From DASQYE01 sp035537255 (GTDB taxonomy: Bacteria > Acidobacteriota > Blastocatellia > Pyrinomonadales > Pyrinomonadaceae), in NCBI GenBank assembly GCA_035537255.1, contig DATLMN010000065.1:1-64000 (forward strand): 64,000 nt of DNA, given 5' to 3'. Below, piece after piece: positions 28,066 to 37,090 of the stretch. Position 1 is the first letter of the stretch. The number at the start of each line of letters is the position of its first letter. Both the position numbers and the translations under genes were made by a program. A model generated the notes under the pieces. It ran no database searches. It was not told where the DNA came from and worked only from the letters and a program-made list of their open reading frames with translations.

Positions 28066-30921
28066 TTAAAAATTGAAACGCAGGCCCAACTGAAACTGGC
28101 GCGGGTCGAAGGCAGCCGTCGGCTGACCAAATGTTGGAAGCGGAGTCGCGCCGGTGCCGAACGTATTATTCGGGATGGAAAGGTTCGCGCGGTTGAGCAC
28201 GTTGAAGCCTTCGGCGAGCACTTCCAGTGCAGTGTGATCCGTCAAGCGAAACCGGCGACTAAGGCGCAGGTCTAGCGAGGCGAAGTCGAAGCCGAGACCG
28301 CTGTTGCGTCCCACCCCTGCGGGACGGTCGTTAGTGATCGTATCAAAGTTACGGTCATTGCCCGTCAGGATATTGAAAGGAAGGCGCGAGGCGTAAGTAA
28401 AAATATAGCTCAACCGAAAGCCTCGGAGCAGTAGGCTAATTCCTTCATTACTTCCTGCCGCTTGCGGCGCTTCGAGCGTACCACTGATGACGAAGCGGTG
28501 GCGCTGGTCATTCTCGGAGAGCCCTCTTTCATCGCGTAGATTAAAATTGTCCTGCGGCGTCGAGAAGAAAAAATTTCCCGCCGTGTCTATCGTCTTCGAG
28601 AGCGTGTAGGAGACTCTGAGACTGGCCCAGCGCGCAGCGCGCTTATTAAAGGCGACCACCATCCCGTTGTAATAAGAGTCCCCGGAACTCTCAAAGCGCG
28701 AGATGTTGCCCCAGTTCGGATCGGGCCTACCAAGATTAGCCACGCCCGCAGATGCCGGAAAGCGCGCCACGTTGATGTTGCGCGAGACTATCAAGTGACG
28801 CCCGCGCAGGTACAGGTATCCGATGGAAACGGAAGCATTGCCCGGCAGCTCGCGCTCAATCTGTAGATTGGCCTGCTCGCTGTAGCTGTTCTCAATCTGC
28901 GGGTCTATGCGCGTGATGTTGGGCTTCGTCGTCAGCGTTGCAGGCTGCGCCGCCAGCACGTTCGGAAAGAGGGGCGCGCCCGCTTGCGTCGGCGACAATT
29001 GCACGACGATGTACTTAGAGCCGTCGCGTTGCAGCGCGTTCGATGTAGCCCGCAGCGGAATACGGTCGAAGTAAAGTCCGAAGCTTGCGCGCAAGACCGT
29101 CTTGCCGCTACCCGGAGCAAAGGCTAGCCCCAATCGCGGCGCTAGATTGTTGGTGTCCGTCTCAACCGGGTCGGGCAAAAACTGCGCGTCGTAACGCAAG
29201 CCCGCGTTGATCGTTAAATCACTGCGCGGTCGCCACTCGTCCTGTATAAAGAGACCGATGTTAGGATTCCACTGCGACTGGCTCTGTGCTCCGAAGGCCT
29301 GCTGAAAACTGCTGTAATTGCCCGCCAGAAAATTGTTGAGCGCCGAAATCTGATCAGCCCCTGCGCCTGACGGCGAGAAGGTATAGACGCCTTGGAGCGC
29401 GCCTGGAAAAAGAATATTCACGCGGTTGTAGAGAAAATCCACGCCGCCTTTGATGGAATGCGCGCCGCGCTCCGTAGAGATGCTGTCGACCACTTCGTAG
29501 AGGTCTATGCCGCGCGCCAGCGGCGAGAAGGTCGCCGTGCCGAAGCTCGCCACGCCAGCGATGTTGACGGCAGGCCCTTTCGCATCGTTGACGGGCGCAT
29601 CCAGCCGACTGTGAGTGTACTGAAAGCGCGCCTCGCCCAGCGTACGATTGCTGATGGTTGTGACGTTGCTCAAGACAAACGTCTGATCGCGATTGAGCAG
29701 CGCCGTGCCTCGACTGACAGCATTGAGTCCGCCGACGTTGCGCGAATTCGCGGCCTTGATGTCGTAGAGACTGTAACGCGCCGTCAGTTGATTTGATTCG
29801 TTGAGCTTGTGATCTACGCGCGCGAAAAAGTTTGTCGTGTCGTAGCCGGAGGGCACGATGCCCGTCTCTATGCGCGGGCCGCTGTAGCCGAGTTGATCTA
29901 AACGATTATTGATCCTCAGGACATTGACGGGCGCAATCGTGATGACCGTAGAGTCGTTACGACGCGTCTGCTCGAAATTGGCGAAAAGAAATGTGCGGTC
30001 GCGCAGAAGCGGGCCGCCGATGCTCGCTCCGTACTGCGCTTGCGTGAGCAGGTCTTTGCGCGGCGCGAGTGGATTGCGCGCGTCGAATCGCTGGTTACGA
30101 AAGAACCCGTAGAGTCGCCCGCGCCAGTCGTTCGTTCCCGATTGCGTCAGGATGTTAACGACGCCGCTAGAGGCTCGCCCGAACTCCGCTATGCCACCCG
30201 ATGTGACCACCTGAAACTCGCGTATCACGTCCTGGCTGTAGTATGTGCCCGTCAGGTCTGCCGCGTCGTCATTTGCCGAGAGGCCGTCGACGACGAAGCT
30301 GTTGCCGAGGTTTCGCTGACCGGCGATGGAGAGCCCCTGTCCGGGCACGGCGGAGGTCTCCGCAAACCGCTGGTTACTGCCAGTGTTGGTGCGCGAAACG
30401 CCCGGGACGAGCAGCGCAAGGTCCAGGTAGTTCCGGCCATTCAAGGGCAGCTCGTCAATCTCGCGCGGAATGATGGTTTCCGCGACCTGCGTGCGCACAG
30501 ATTCGATGACGGGAAGATCGGCTGTGATCTGAACGCTCTCCGCCAAGCCCGCGACCGCGAGCCTGACGGGCACATCAATCGTCTGGCCCACGGTCAACGT
30601 TAGATTCTTTCGTACAGTCTCGAACCCTGTGTGCTCGATTACCAGAAGGTATGCGCCGACCGGCAAGTAAGCGAAGCGGTAATGCCCCTCACCGTCGCTC
30701 GCAGTCGTCCGATTCTGGTTGGTCTCAAGATTCGTGACGGTGAGTTTTGCGCCGATCAGCGCCGCGCCGTTTGTGTCCTCTACGCGACCGCTGAGCGTGG
30801 CGGAGGTGACGTTTTGCTGCGCCTGCGCCGTGGACAGACAAATCCAAAATGCGGTCAACACGGACAGACAAATGACGAGCCGTGTGGGCCAACCTCCGGC
30901 CTGCCTTGAATGAGAGATCAT
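28066..30921 (-). CDS. TonB-dependent receptor with carboxypeptidase-regulatory domain
   Basis: 951 aa. Signal peptide 1-34, then a CarboxypepD_reg beta domain (about 37-115), a plug region (PREIDELPLNGRNYLDL, VDGLSANDD), and an outer-membrane barrel ending in GLRFNF with the terminal Phe expected for BAM insertion. No TonB box can be set with confidence. It imports a large or scarce substrate, with energy from TonB. It is grouped with a Cys/His-rich secreted protein upstream and an Asp-box lipoprotein downstream, which hints at metal or metal-complex uptake. The substrate is unknown. Confidence 0.92.
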   Translation of the reverse strand: MISHSRQAGGWPTRLVICLSVLTAFWICLSTAQAQQNVTSATLSGRVEDTNGAALIGAKLTVTNLETNQNRTTASDGEGHYRFAYLPVGAYLLVIEHTGFETVRKNLTLTVGQTIDVPVRLAVAGLAESVQITADLPVIESVRTQVAETIIPREIDELPLNGRNYLDLALLVPGVSRTNTGSNQRFAETSAVPGQGLSIAGQRNLGNSFVVDGLSANDDAADLTGTYYSQDVIREFQVVTSGGIAEFGRASSGVVNILTQSGTNDWRGRLYGFFRNQRFDARNPLAPRKDLLTQAQYGASIGGPLLRDRTFLFANFEQTRRNDSTVITIAPVNVLRINNRLDQLGYSGPRIETGIVPSGYDTTNFFARVDHKLNESNQLTARYSLYDIKAANSRNVGGLNAVSRGTALLNRDQTFVLSNVTTISNRTLGEARFQYTHSRLDAPVNDAKGPAVNIAGVASFGTATFSPLARGIDLYEVVDSISTERGAHSIKGGVDFLYNRVNILFPGALQGVYTFSPSGAGADQISALNNFLAGNYSSFQQAFGAQSQSQWNPNIGLFIQDEWRPRSDLTINAGLRYDAQFLPDPVETDTNNLAPRLGLAFAPGSGKTVLRASFGLYFDRIPLRATSNALQRDGSKYIVVQLSPTQAGAPLFPNVLAAQPATLTTKPNITRIDPQIENSYSEQANLQIERELPGNASVSIGYLYLRGRHLIVSRNINVARFPASAGVANLGRPDPNWGNISRFESSGDSYYNGMVVAFNKRAARWASLRVSYTLSKTIDTAGNFFFSTPQDNFNLRDERGLSENDQRHRFVISGTLEAPQAAGSNEGISLLLRGFRLSYIFTYASRLPFNILTGNDRNFDTITNDRPAGVGRNSGLGFDFASLDLRLSRRFRLTDHTALEVLAEGFNVLNRANLSIPNNTFGTGATPLPTFGQPTAAFDPRQFQLGLRFNF

Positions 30922-31216
30922 AACTTTTCGCTCCCGCGCCTAAGAGACAAGAATCCGCTCGAAAAAATTCGTCCGGACGCGCTTTCCTTTGAAAGAGAAG
31001 CACGTCTTCCTTACTACTCGCGCCGGGTGCTCCCGCTGCGGATTCTTAGTTCCGCGAAGCAAAGAGCAATCCTAACGGCTGTAGCTTACAGGGACAGATT
31101 TTTACGCTGACTTTTGAGCGACACACAGAAGCTACGCAGCATTGATAGACCGCAAATGGAAACGCCCGCGCATCCCTCTTCTGGAAAGAGATGATGCGAC
31201 TCTTTTTGGCGCTCTA

Positions 31217-31825
31217 TCAGCCTATGTTTATGCTCGCGGGTTCTGGTGCTGTGGCAGTGGGCGGCGCGCGCGGGCGAGATTGTCGGCAGATGACGGCGGG
31301 CAAAGTTTGAAGCTTGAAATTTTGTTCCGTAAGGGAAGCGAGCGTCGGCGGGCGCGGCCTGTGGTTAGCCGCGAGAACTGCTACGCTGCGCCCTCGCCTG
31401 ACCTGCGACAGGTTAGAGACGGCAGCGGCGGCGCACTCCGGCGAGCAGGGGCGGATCAAAACATGCGCTTTCATGCTCGGCGGCCGAGGCGGTCGCGCGG
31501 CGCGTCCTGTCGATGCGCTATCCGTTGAAGAATGTGCGTTCGTTCCGCAATGCGATGAGGTTGATGCGTCGGCCTCTATAATCTCAGGAGCAGTCGTGCT
31601 GTTCGTCTCGGTTGCTTCCGCGTGATGATGATCTTCGCTGGCGGTTACGCTGTGCGTTTGCGCCTCGCTCTCTTCGGAGAAGGCGTGGCTGCAAGAGCCT
31701 GCGGCATGCATCGGCTTGCCAGCGCAGCAACTCATCGTACAGGTTTGCTGCGCCGACGAGAGAGAGGCCGGAACGACGCCCGCTAGAAGCGCGAGCGCCA
31801 GGCCCGCCGCCAGCACAATACGCAT
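31217..31825 (-). CDS. Cys/His-rich secreted protein of unknown function
   Basis: About 202 aa from the ATG at 31825 (no clear ribosome-binding site). Signal peptide MRIVLAAGLALALLAGVVPA, then a CTMSCCAGKPMHAAGSCSH cluster and a His-rich stretch (SEDHHHAE), with a basic Pro/Arg-rich C-terminal half. It looks like a short acidobacterial secreted protein that could bind copper or another soft metal. This is an inference from composition. It lies upstream of the TonB receptor on the same strand, 295 nt away. Confidence 0.6.
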   Translation of the reverse strand: MRIVLAAGLALALLAGVVPASLSSAQQTCTMSCCAGKPMHAAGSCSHAFSEESEAQTHSVTASEDHHHAEATETNSTTAPEIIEADASTSSHCGTNAHSSTDSASTGRAARPPRPPSMKAHVLIRPCSPECAAAAVSNLSQVRRGRSVAVLAANHRPRPPTLASLTEQNFKLQTLPAVICRQSRPRAPPTATAPEPASINIG

Positions 31826-32010
31826 GACGTTGACGCAGATCAGCTTCGGATAGTAGAGCCTGGAAGGCACAGCCGGGATTTCCTCAAAGTGCGCGAGGCG
31901 TACAGAGATCGCAGGCGCATACTCTCACAGGAGCTTTTAAAAGATCAAGGTTTATGCTGTGAACTGAAAGGTTCGTGTAGCCTTCGATACTCTTGGAAAC
32001 AACATCGGGA
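31826..32010. other. Intergenic region upstream of the Cys/His-rich gene
   Basis: It should hold the promoter of the Cys/His-rich gene. I see no reliable promoter hexamers. It is followed by the long nested repeat copy 3. Confidence 0.4.
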
Positions 32011-32262
32011 AGCCCCTGATAAGAGGCGATAGAATGTAGCCCATGACGTAAGTGGGGAAAGCAGTCAAGCAAAGAGTGAGAGCCCCGAAGGGGCGACAGA
32101 AATCCGATGTTGAGTATCTTTCAAAGATGAATCTCTTTCGCCCCTTCGGGGCTCTCACTCTTTGTATCAACTGTCCCCAAGGCTGACGCCGTGGGCTACA
32201 CTCTATCGCCCCCTTCGGGGCTTGCTTGGCTGCATTTTGCCGCCCCTTCTGGGCTTTTTCAT
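32011..32262. repeat. Long nested inverted repeat, copy 3 (diverged)
   Basis: Outer arms AGCCCCTGATAAGAGGCGAT and the CGCCCCCTTCGGGGCTTG region, inner arms GAGCCCCGAAGGGGCGAC and TTCGCCCCTTCGGGGCTCTC, with the TGTAGCCCA/TGGGCTACA pair between them. Less like copies 1 and 2 than they are like each other. It lies between two minus-strand genes. Confidence 0.8.
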
Positions 32263-32269
32263 TCCCTTT

Positions 32270-33622
32270 CTAATTGACCAGACCGCCGTTTTCCAGCGCC
32301 GTGTAAGTGTCCGGCGAATAGAGTCCGAGCCAGGGGTCGTTGCCGGGCGTCAGGAAAAGCTCCGCATAAACCTTCTCGTTGAGGGCGTCGACGGTCATGT
32401 TCCGCGCACGATTAGCCAGCCAAGCATGTATTCTGTTGCGCAGCACGTATTCGTTGCGCACAGTATCGAGCGCCATGTTGCGCTCAAGTTTTTCCACGAT
32501 GCGCTCTAAGAGCTGAGCGTCTGCGGGAGTTTTGGCGCTCGCGTTCTCTACTATCGCAGCCGGAGTCTGGCGAGCGATCAGCGCAATGCTACGCTCGTCA
32601 AGACGCGCGTCCGCCGCATGTAGCGCAGCGATCTTGGCCCACGTGGCCTCGTCCATCACGGCCTCAAGCTCCCTGGCATCGGTCGTCATGGCCCTGAGGA
32701 TATTTACTTCGACGACCATTTTAGTCATGGCGACGGGAGCGATCTCAAGCGCGTCGGGGTTTTGACGCCTCGCGGAGACTCTGGCGAGCACAGTGTCTGG
32801 CACGCGGCCTCCGCTTCTTTGCACATCCGTTGACCAATCGGCGGCCGTCTGGTTAACGCGCGTTCTGTGATAACGATAAAAAGCTTCCGTCTGTTGCGCT
32901 TCAGTTTTTCCGGCGTACTGCTTGACTACTTCTTCCGATTGGGCCAACCCGCGCAGAAAAGCCTTTGGGCCATACAGGCCCGGCAGCGCATCGACGACCC
33001 GGCCCTGCGTGTCCAGGATGTAGTGGATGCTGTTGCCCGTCAGAGTGCGCTCAAGCTTGCGGCCGTCGCCAAAATCTATCGTCACGCGCGGCGCGGGTCG
33101 CACGGATTTCCAGTGCAGGATAAAGCGCTCGCGTAAATTATCCGAGACCTCGCGATTGGCGTAGAGCACCGTGCGAAAGAAGCGACTGTTGGCGCAACTA
33201 AATTCTTCATTGAGATTGCCGAGCAATCTTAAAGAGAGGATAGGTTTGCCACTGGCGGCGGCGGCACGCTTGGCCTGCTCAAAGTCCGTGTACCAGTAGA
33301 GACCGGAAGCGTAGCTGTCGCGCTGCTGGCTGACGGCATCGAGCGCCGCGCTTAACCGCAGCCACTCGGGACTCGTATCCCTCTGGACATTCGTATTCAG
33401 CGTATGACGCTTGATCTCATCATTGTAGATTTCCATGAGGGCGCTCAAGCCCGCCGGGCCCATCTCGCGCAAGCCCTTGATGGCCGTGGTCGATTCCGAA
33501 GAGTTTTCAGAGATGGCCTGGCGGGCAAGCGCCTCCGGCGTCGTCGCGGAATAAGCAACTTGCGCGAAACAGAGGCCGAAAACAACAAACAGCAGGATTG
33601 AAGGGAAAGATTTGAAGCGCAT
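32270..33622 (-). CDS. Exported protein with thioredoxin-like domain lacking CxxC
   Basis: About 450 aa from the ATG at 33622 (AAGGAG at 6-8 nt). An earlier in-frame start 63 nt upstream is less likely. Signal peptide MRFKSFPSILLFVVFGLCF to about residue 25. A weak thioredoxin-like segment begins near ASGKPILSLRLLG and continues to TQGRVVDALPGLYG, but has no CxxC. The C-terminal half is helical and lacks a known domain. The function is unknown. It is downstream of the M16 gene, separated by a terminator and a repeat. Confidence 0.65.
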   Translation of the reverse strand: MRFKSFPSILLFVVFGLCFAQVAYSATTPEALARQAISENSSESTTAIKGLREMGPAGLSALMEIYNDEIKRHTLNTNVQRDTSPEWLRLSAALDAVSQQRDSYASGLYWYTDFEQAKRAAAASGKPILSLRLLGNLNEEFSCANSRFFRTVLYANREVSDNLRERFILHWKSVRPAPRVTIDFGDGRKLERTLTGNSIHYILDTQGRVVDALPGLYGPKAFLRGLAQSEEVVKQYAGKTEAQQTEAFYRYHRTRVNQTAADWSTDVQRSGGRVPDTVLARVSARRQNPDALEIAPVAMTKMVVEVNILRAMTTDARELEAVMDEATWAKIAALHAADARLDERSIALIARQTPAAIVENASAKTPADAQLLERIVEKLERNMALDTVRNEYVLRNRIHAWLANRARNMTVDALNEKVYAELFLTPGNDPWLGLYSPDTYTALENGGLVN

Positions 33623-33711
33623 AACGGTCTCCTTAAAAAGCGAGCAGGATATTCGGCGAGGTGCTTTTGTGCTTTGAATACGCATAGGCCCTTGATGGTT
33701 GTCCCTTAAGG

Positions 33712-33762
33712 AAAAACTAAAGGCATAAGTATAGAAGGCCCGTGGCCTCTACTTTTGCCTTT
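33712..33762 (-). terminator. Likely terminator downstream of the M16 peptidase transcript
   Basis: Imperfect long hairpin (AAAGGCA/TGCCTTT outer, AGGCC/GGCCT inner). On the minus strand it is followed by AGTTTTTCC. It lies about 200 nt after the M16 stop, beyond the family H repeat. Confidence 0.6.
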
Positions 33763-33820
33763 GTCTCTGCGGTTTTTTTGCGATTTTAGAGCGGGTTGCG
33801 GTTGAGAGTATGTAAGAACG

Positions 33821-33924
33821 TTCACCGCAGAGGCGCAGAGTTTACGCAGAGCAGACGCAGAGAGTGGAATTTAATTCTCTGCGTCTGCTCTGCGCCTTTC
33901 TCTCTGTGCGTCTCTGCGGTGAAT
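33821..33924. repeat. Iterated hairpin repeat, family H
   Basis: Left arm TTCACCGCAGAGGCGCAGAG with further CGCAGAG units, right arm CTCTGCGTCTGCTCTGCG and TCTCTGCGGTGAA. It follows the stop of the M16 gene. A second family H element is at 38593-38768. Confidence 0.8.
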
Positions 33925-33957
33925 TGATTCGCGCTTTACTTTCAGCTGAAAATTGTT

Positions 33958-36924
33958 CTAAGCGACGGGAGTCGTCACTGCCGAGGCCGCCTCGTAATCG
34001 CCCGCGACGACGACCGTCAGGTGTTCGGGCCTGAAGTATTTGCGAATCGCCGCGTTGACCTCCTCAACTGTGACCGCCTGAATGATCTGCGGATAGCGGT
34101 CTATGTAGTCCACACCCAGACCGTAAAACTCTGCATTCCACAGCGCACGCGAGAGCCCAGCGTTGGTCGCGAGCCCGACTTTGAAAGAGCCTATGGCCGA
34201 AGATTTTTCATCCGCCAGCTCGTCCTCCCTTATGCCATGCTCGACGTAATCGCGCAGCACTGTGAGCGCAGAGTTGATAGCCTTCTCTACATTCTGTGGA
34301 TTGACAGTGACGCCTACGTACCAGGGGCCGGCCGCCAGCGTCGGCGCGCGAAAGATGGAATTGATACCGTAGGTCAAACCCTCTTTGTCACGTACCTGTA
34401 GTCCAAGACGCGAGGAGAGCGTCGATTGGCCCAACGCGCTGTTGGCGATTATCGCTGCGTAGTAATCCGAAGAGTCGCGGCGCAGCGGCGCGGCCGTTCC
34501 GATCAGCACATCAACGCTCGCCTTCTCTTTGAGGATGACGACTTCGCGTCGCGAGCCCTGTTGCTGTTCCGGGTCTCGGACGCTGATGTCGACGCTTTCA
34601 GGCCCTCCGAAGGAATCGAACGCTTCCGTGAACTGTGAGCGAACTTCATCCGCAGAGACATCGCCCGTCGTGACCAGGATGAGCGAGCGTCCGCCGTAAT
34701 ATTTTTGATAAAAGGCGCGTACATCTTCCACCGTGATCGAGTTGATGCTTTCGATCAGACGCTCGCCCGGCGGAACGAAGAAGGGATGCTCAGGGTCGAA
34801 GATGACCCCTGTGAAGCGCTCGTAGCCGCGATAGCGAGTGTTGGCCTGTTGCTCCTGAATCGAGGCGATTGATTGCTGCTTGAGCTTCTCCAATTCGTCT
34901 GCGGGGAACGCCGGCTCGCGCAACTCCTCTGCGAGCGCGCGGATCACTAGCGGTAAATCTTTGGCGAGCGCGCGTGCCACGAAGTTGACGGCGAAAGGGT
35001 CTGTCGAAAAATCCATCTCGGCCCCGACCGATTCAAGATCGCTGGCGAGTTGTAGCTTATCGCGCCGCAAAGTTCCGCGCTCAAGCATACCGGCCGTCAG
35101 ATTCGCCAGCCCGGGCTTAGAGCGCGGCTCAAAATAAGAGCCCGCGCGAAGAGAGCCGCGCACGGAAACTGTCGGTGTCGCATGATTTTCCAGCACGAGC
35201 AAGGTTGCGCCCGTCTCAAGCTGTGTGCGCGCAACTCTTGAAGCAAGATTTGATTGGCCCACACTCTTAGGCGTATTCGCTTCAGCCGCGTCCGAAGATT
35301 TACTGCCGCGTCCTCCTGCTTGCCCCCGCTGCGCCGTCTCCTGCGGAGTCACGGAGCCGCCGCTGCCAGAGCCACGACCGCCATCCATCTCGCCATTAGA
35401 CCTATCAAACGCAGCGCTCGGCTCATCAGCTTCGGGCTCGTCATAAAACTTGACGCTGCGGCGCGGGAAGAGATCGCGAAGCGATGTGGCTTGACTGCTG
35501 CTTATGGCGCTCACTGATCCGTCTCCGTTACCGCTGCCGTTTCCATTGCCGCCGCCATTACTGTTACTGCCCGGCTGCTTCGGAATAAAATGGCCGACCG
35601 TGCGATTGTCTTCCGTGAAGTAGGTGCGCGCCACACGCGCCGTGTCCGCGCGCGTCACCTTCGCGATGTTCGTCGTGTAATCCTTGTAGAAGCGCCAGTC
35701 TGCGACGGCTTCGGCCTCGGACAACTGAACGGCGATGGCGTAAGTTCCGTCGCTGTTATAAGCCTGCTGCGCGATGATCTGTTGTTTGGCCTTTTCGACT
35801 TCGGCTTCGGTCAAGCCTTCGCGCGCGACTCTATCCAACTCCAGGAGGATTTTTTCTTCGACCACTTTGGGCTCGACGCCCGGCGTCACGAGCGCGACCG
35901 CGTTGAAGAGTCCAGGGTCGCGATGCTGATCCGTATTGGCGTAAGCGTGAACGGCGAGCTGCGTCTCGACCAGCGATTGATAAAGGCGGCTGGTGATGCC
36001 TTGCGAGAGCGCGACCGAGAGCACGACGAGCGGATAAATATCGTTCTCGACGGGCGGGGCTGCGGCACGCTCTGCCAGCTCACTGTTCGAGAGCACGTTC
36101 ATTTGCCCTAGCACGCCCGGCGTATGAAAGGCTATCTGCACGACGGCCAGCTCGCCGACGCGGCGAATCACCAGACGGCGCTCGCCCTGTTGCGGCGGCT
36201 CTTCTGTGTAAACTTCCGGGATCGGCTCTGTCGAAGCCTGATACGCACCGAAATAATTTTTGATTAGATCGAGCACCATCGCGCGTTCGAAATCGCCGAC
36301 GATAATCACCGTCGCATTGTTCGGGTGATAAAAGGTGTCGTAGAAGGCCTTGAGGCGAGAGGTCGGCACGCCCTCGACATCAGCGCGCCAGCCGATGGTC
36401 GGATGATGATAGGGATGCTCGCGAAACGCTGCGGCGTAGACGGCTTCGTCCAGAACTTCGGTCGGCTCGTTCTGTCCGCGCTCTAATTCGTTTCTGACCA
36501 CGGTCATCTCGGACTGCCTGTCCTCGTCCGCGATCAGAGAGTTACGCATGCGGTCTGCTTCCAACTTTATCGCCAGCTCGATCTGATCCGACGGGACGGT
36601 CTGAAAATAGTTCGTGCGGTCGTACCAGGTGGTCGCGTTAAAGTCCGCTCCGATCTTTTGCAGAGTGGCGGCGATCTGCGTATTGCTGGCCTTGTTAAAG
36701 GTCGGCGTGCCCTTGAACATCATATGCTCAAGCAGATGCGTCGAGCCGGTGTAGCCTACGGCCTCGTTGCGCGAGCCGACCTTGTAGAGCACCAGCACGG
36801 TCGCCACGGGCGCAACTCGGTTTTCCAACAGCAACACTTTCATCCCGTTTTCCAGTCGGTACTCTTCGATCCCGTCCGCAGCCGCGACAAACTGGACGCC
36901 GTCCGGTAATTGTTCGTTCTCCAC
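33958..36924 (-). CDS. Two-domain M16 zinc metallopeptidase (processing-peptidase-like)
   Basis: 988 aa. The N-terminal M16 unit has the inverted zinc motif HLLEH at about residues 63-67. The second unit, after a Gly/Asn/Ser-rich linker (about residues 460-480 and on to 555), lacks HxxEH (LANLTAGMLERGTLRR in its place), as in inactive partner subunits. The fusion thus joins an active and a structural half that many bacteria make as two proteins. No signal peptide is seen at this GTG start (36922-36924), which has AAGGAG about 11 nt upstream. It degrades or processes peptides; the location is uncertain. Confidence 0.92.
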   Translation of the reverse strand: MENEQLPDGVQFVAAADGIEEYRLENGMKVLLLENRVAPVATVLVLYKVGSRNEAVGYTGSTHLLEHMMFKGTPTFNKASNTQIAATLQKIGADFNATTWYDRTNYFQTVPSDQIELAIKLEADRMRNSLIADEDRQSEMTVVRNELERGQNEPTEVLDEAVYAAAFREHPYHHPTIGWRADVEGVPTSRLKAFYDTFYHPNNATVIIVGDFERAMVLDLIKNYFGAYQASTEPIPEVYTEEPPQQGERRLVIRRVGELAVVQIAFHTPGVLGQMNVLSNSELAERAAAPPVENDIYPLVVLSVALSQGITSRLYQSLVETQLAVHAYANTDQHRDPGLFNAVALVTPGVEPKVVEEKILLELDRVAREGLTEAEVEKAKQQIIAQQAYNSDGTYAIAVQLSEAEAVADWRFYKDYTTNIAKVTRADTARVARTYFTEDNRTVGHFIPKQPGSNSNGGGNGNGSGNGDGSVSAISSSQATSLRDLFPRRSVKFYDEPEADEPSAAFDRSNGEMDGGRGSGSGGSVTPQETAQRGQAGGRGSKSSDAAEANTPKSVGQSNLASRVARTQLETGATLLVLENHATPTVSVRGSLRAGSYFEPRSKPGLANLTAGMLERGTLRRDKLQLASDLESVGAEMDFSTDPFAVNFVARALAKDLPLVIRALAEELREPAFPADELEKLKQQSIASIQEQQANTRYRGYERFTGVIFDPEHPFFVPPGERLIESINSITVEDVRAFYQKYYGGRSLILVTTGDVSADEVRSQFTEAFDSFGGPESVDISVRDPEQQQGSRREVVILKEKASVDVLIGTAAPLRRDSSDYYAAIIANSALGQSTLSSRLGLQVRDKEGLTYGINSIFRAPTLAAGPWYVGVTVNPQNVEKAINSALTVLRDYVEHGIREDELADEKSSAIGSFKVGLATNAGLSRALWNAEFYGLGVDYIDRYPQIIQAVTVEEVNAAIRKYFRPEHLTVVVAGDYEAASAVTTPVA

Positions 36925-37090
36925 AGCGATTGTTTCTCCTTCTTATCAATAAAGCGAGCGGCAGATAAATACGTTTGATCTGACGCGCTCCGGTCTTACT
37001 TTATGGCCTTGATTAAAATGTTCTACGGAGAGACTACCCAAAGCGTTTCGTTCGGGGCAAGCTTGGAGAGGGCTTTTCCACCCCGCCCGT

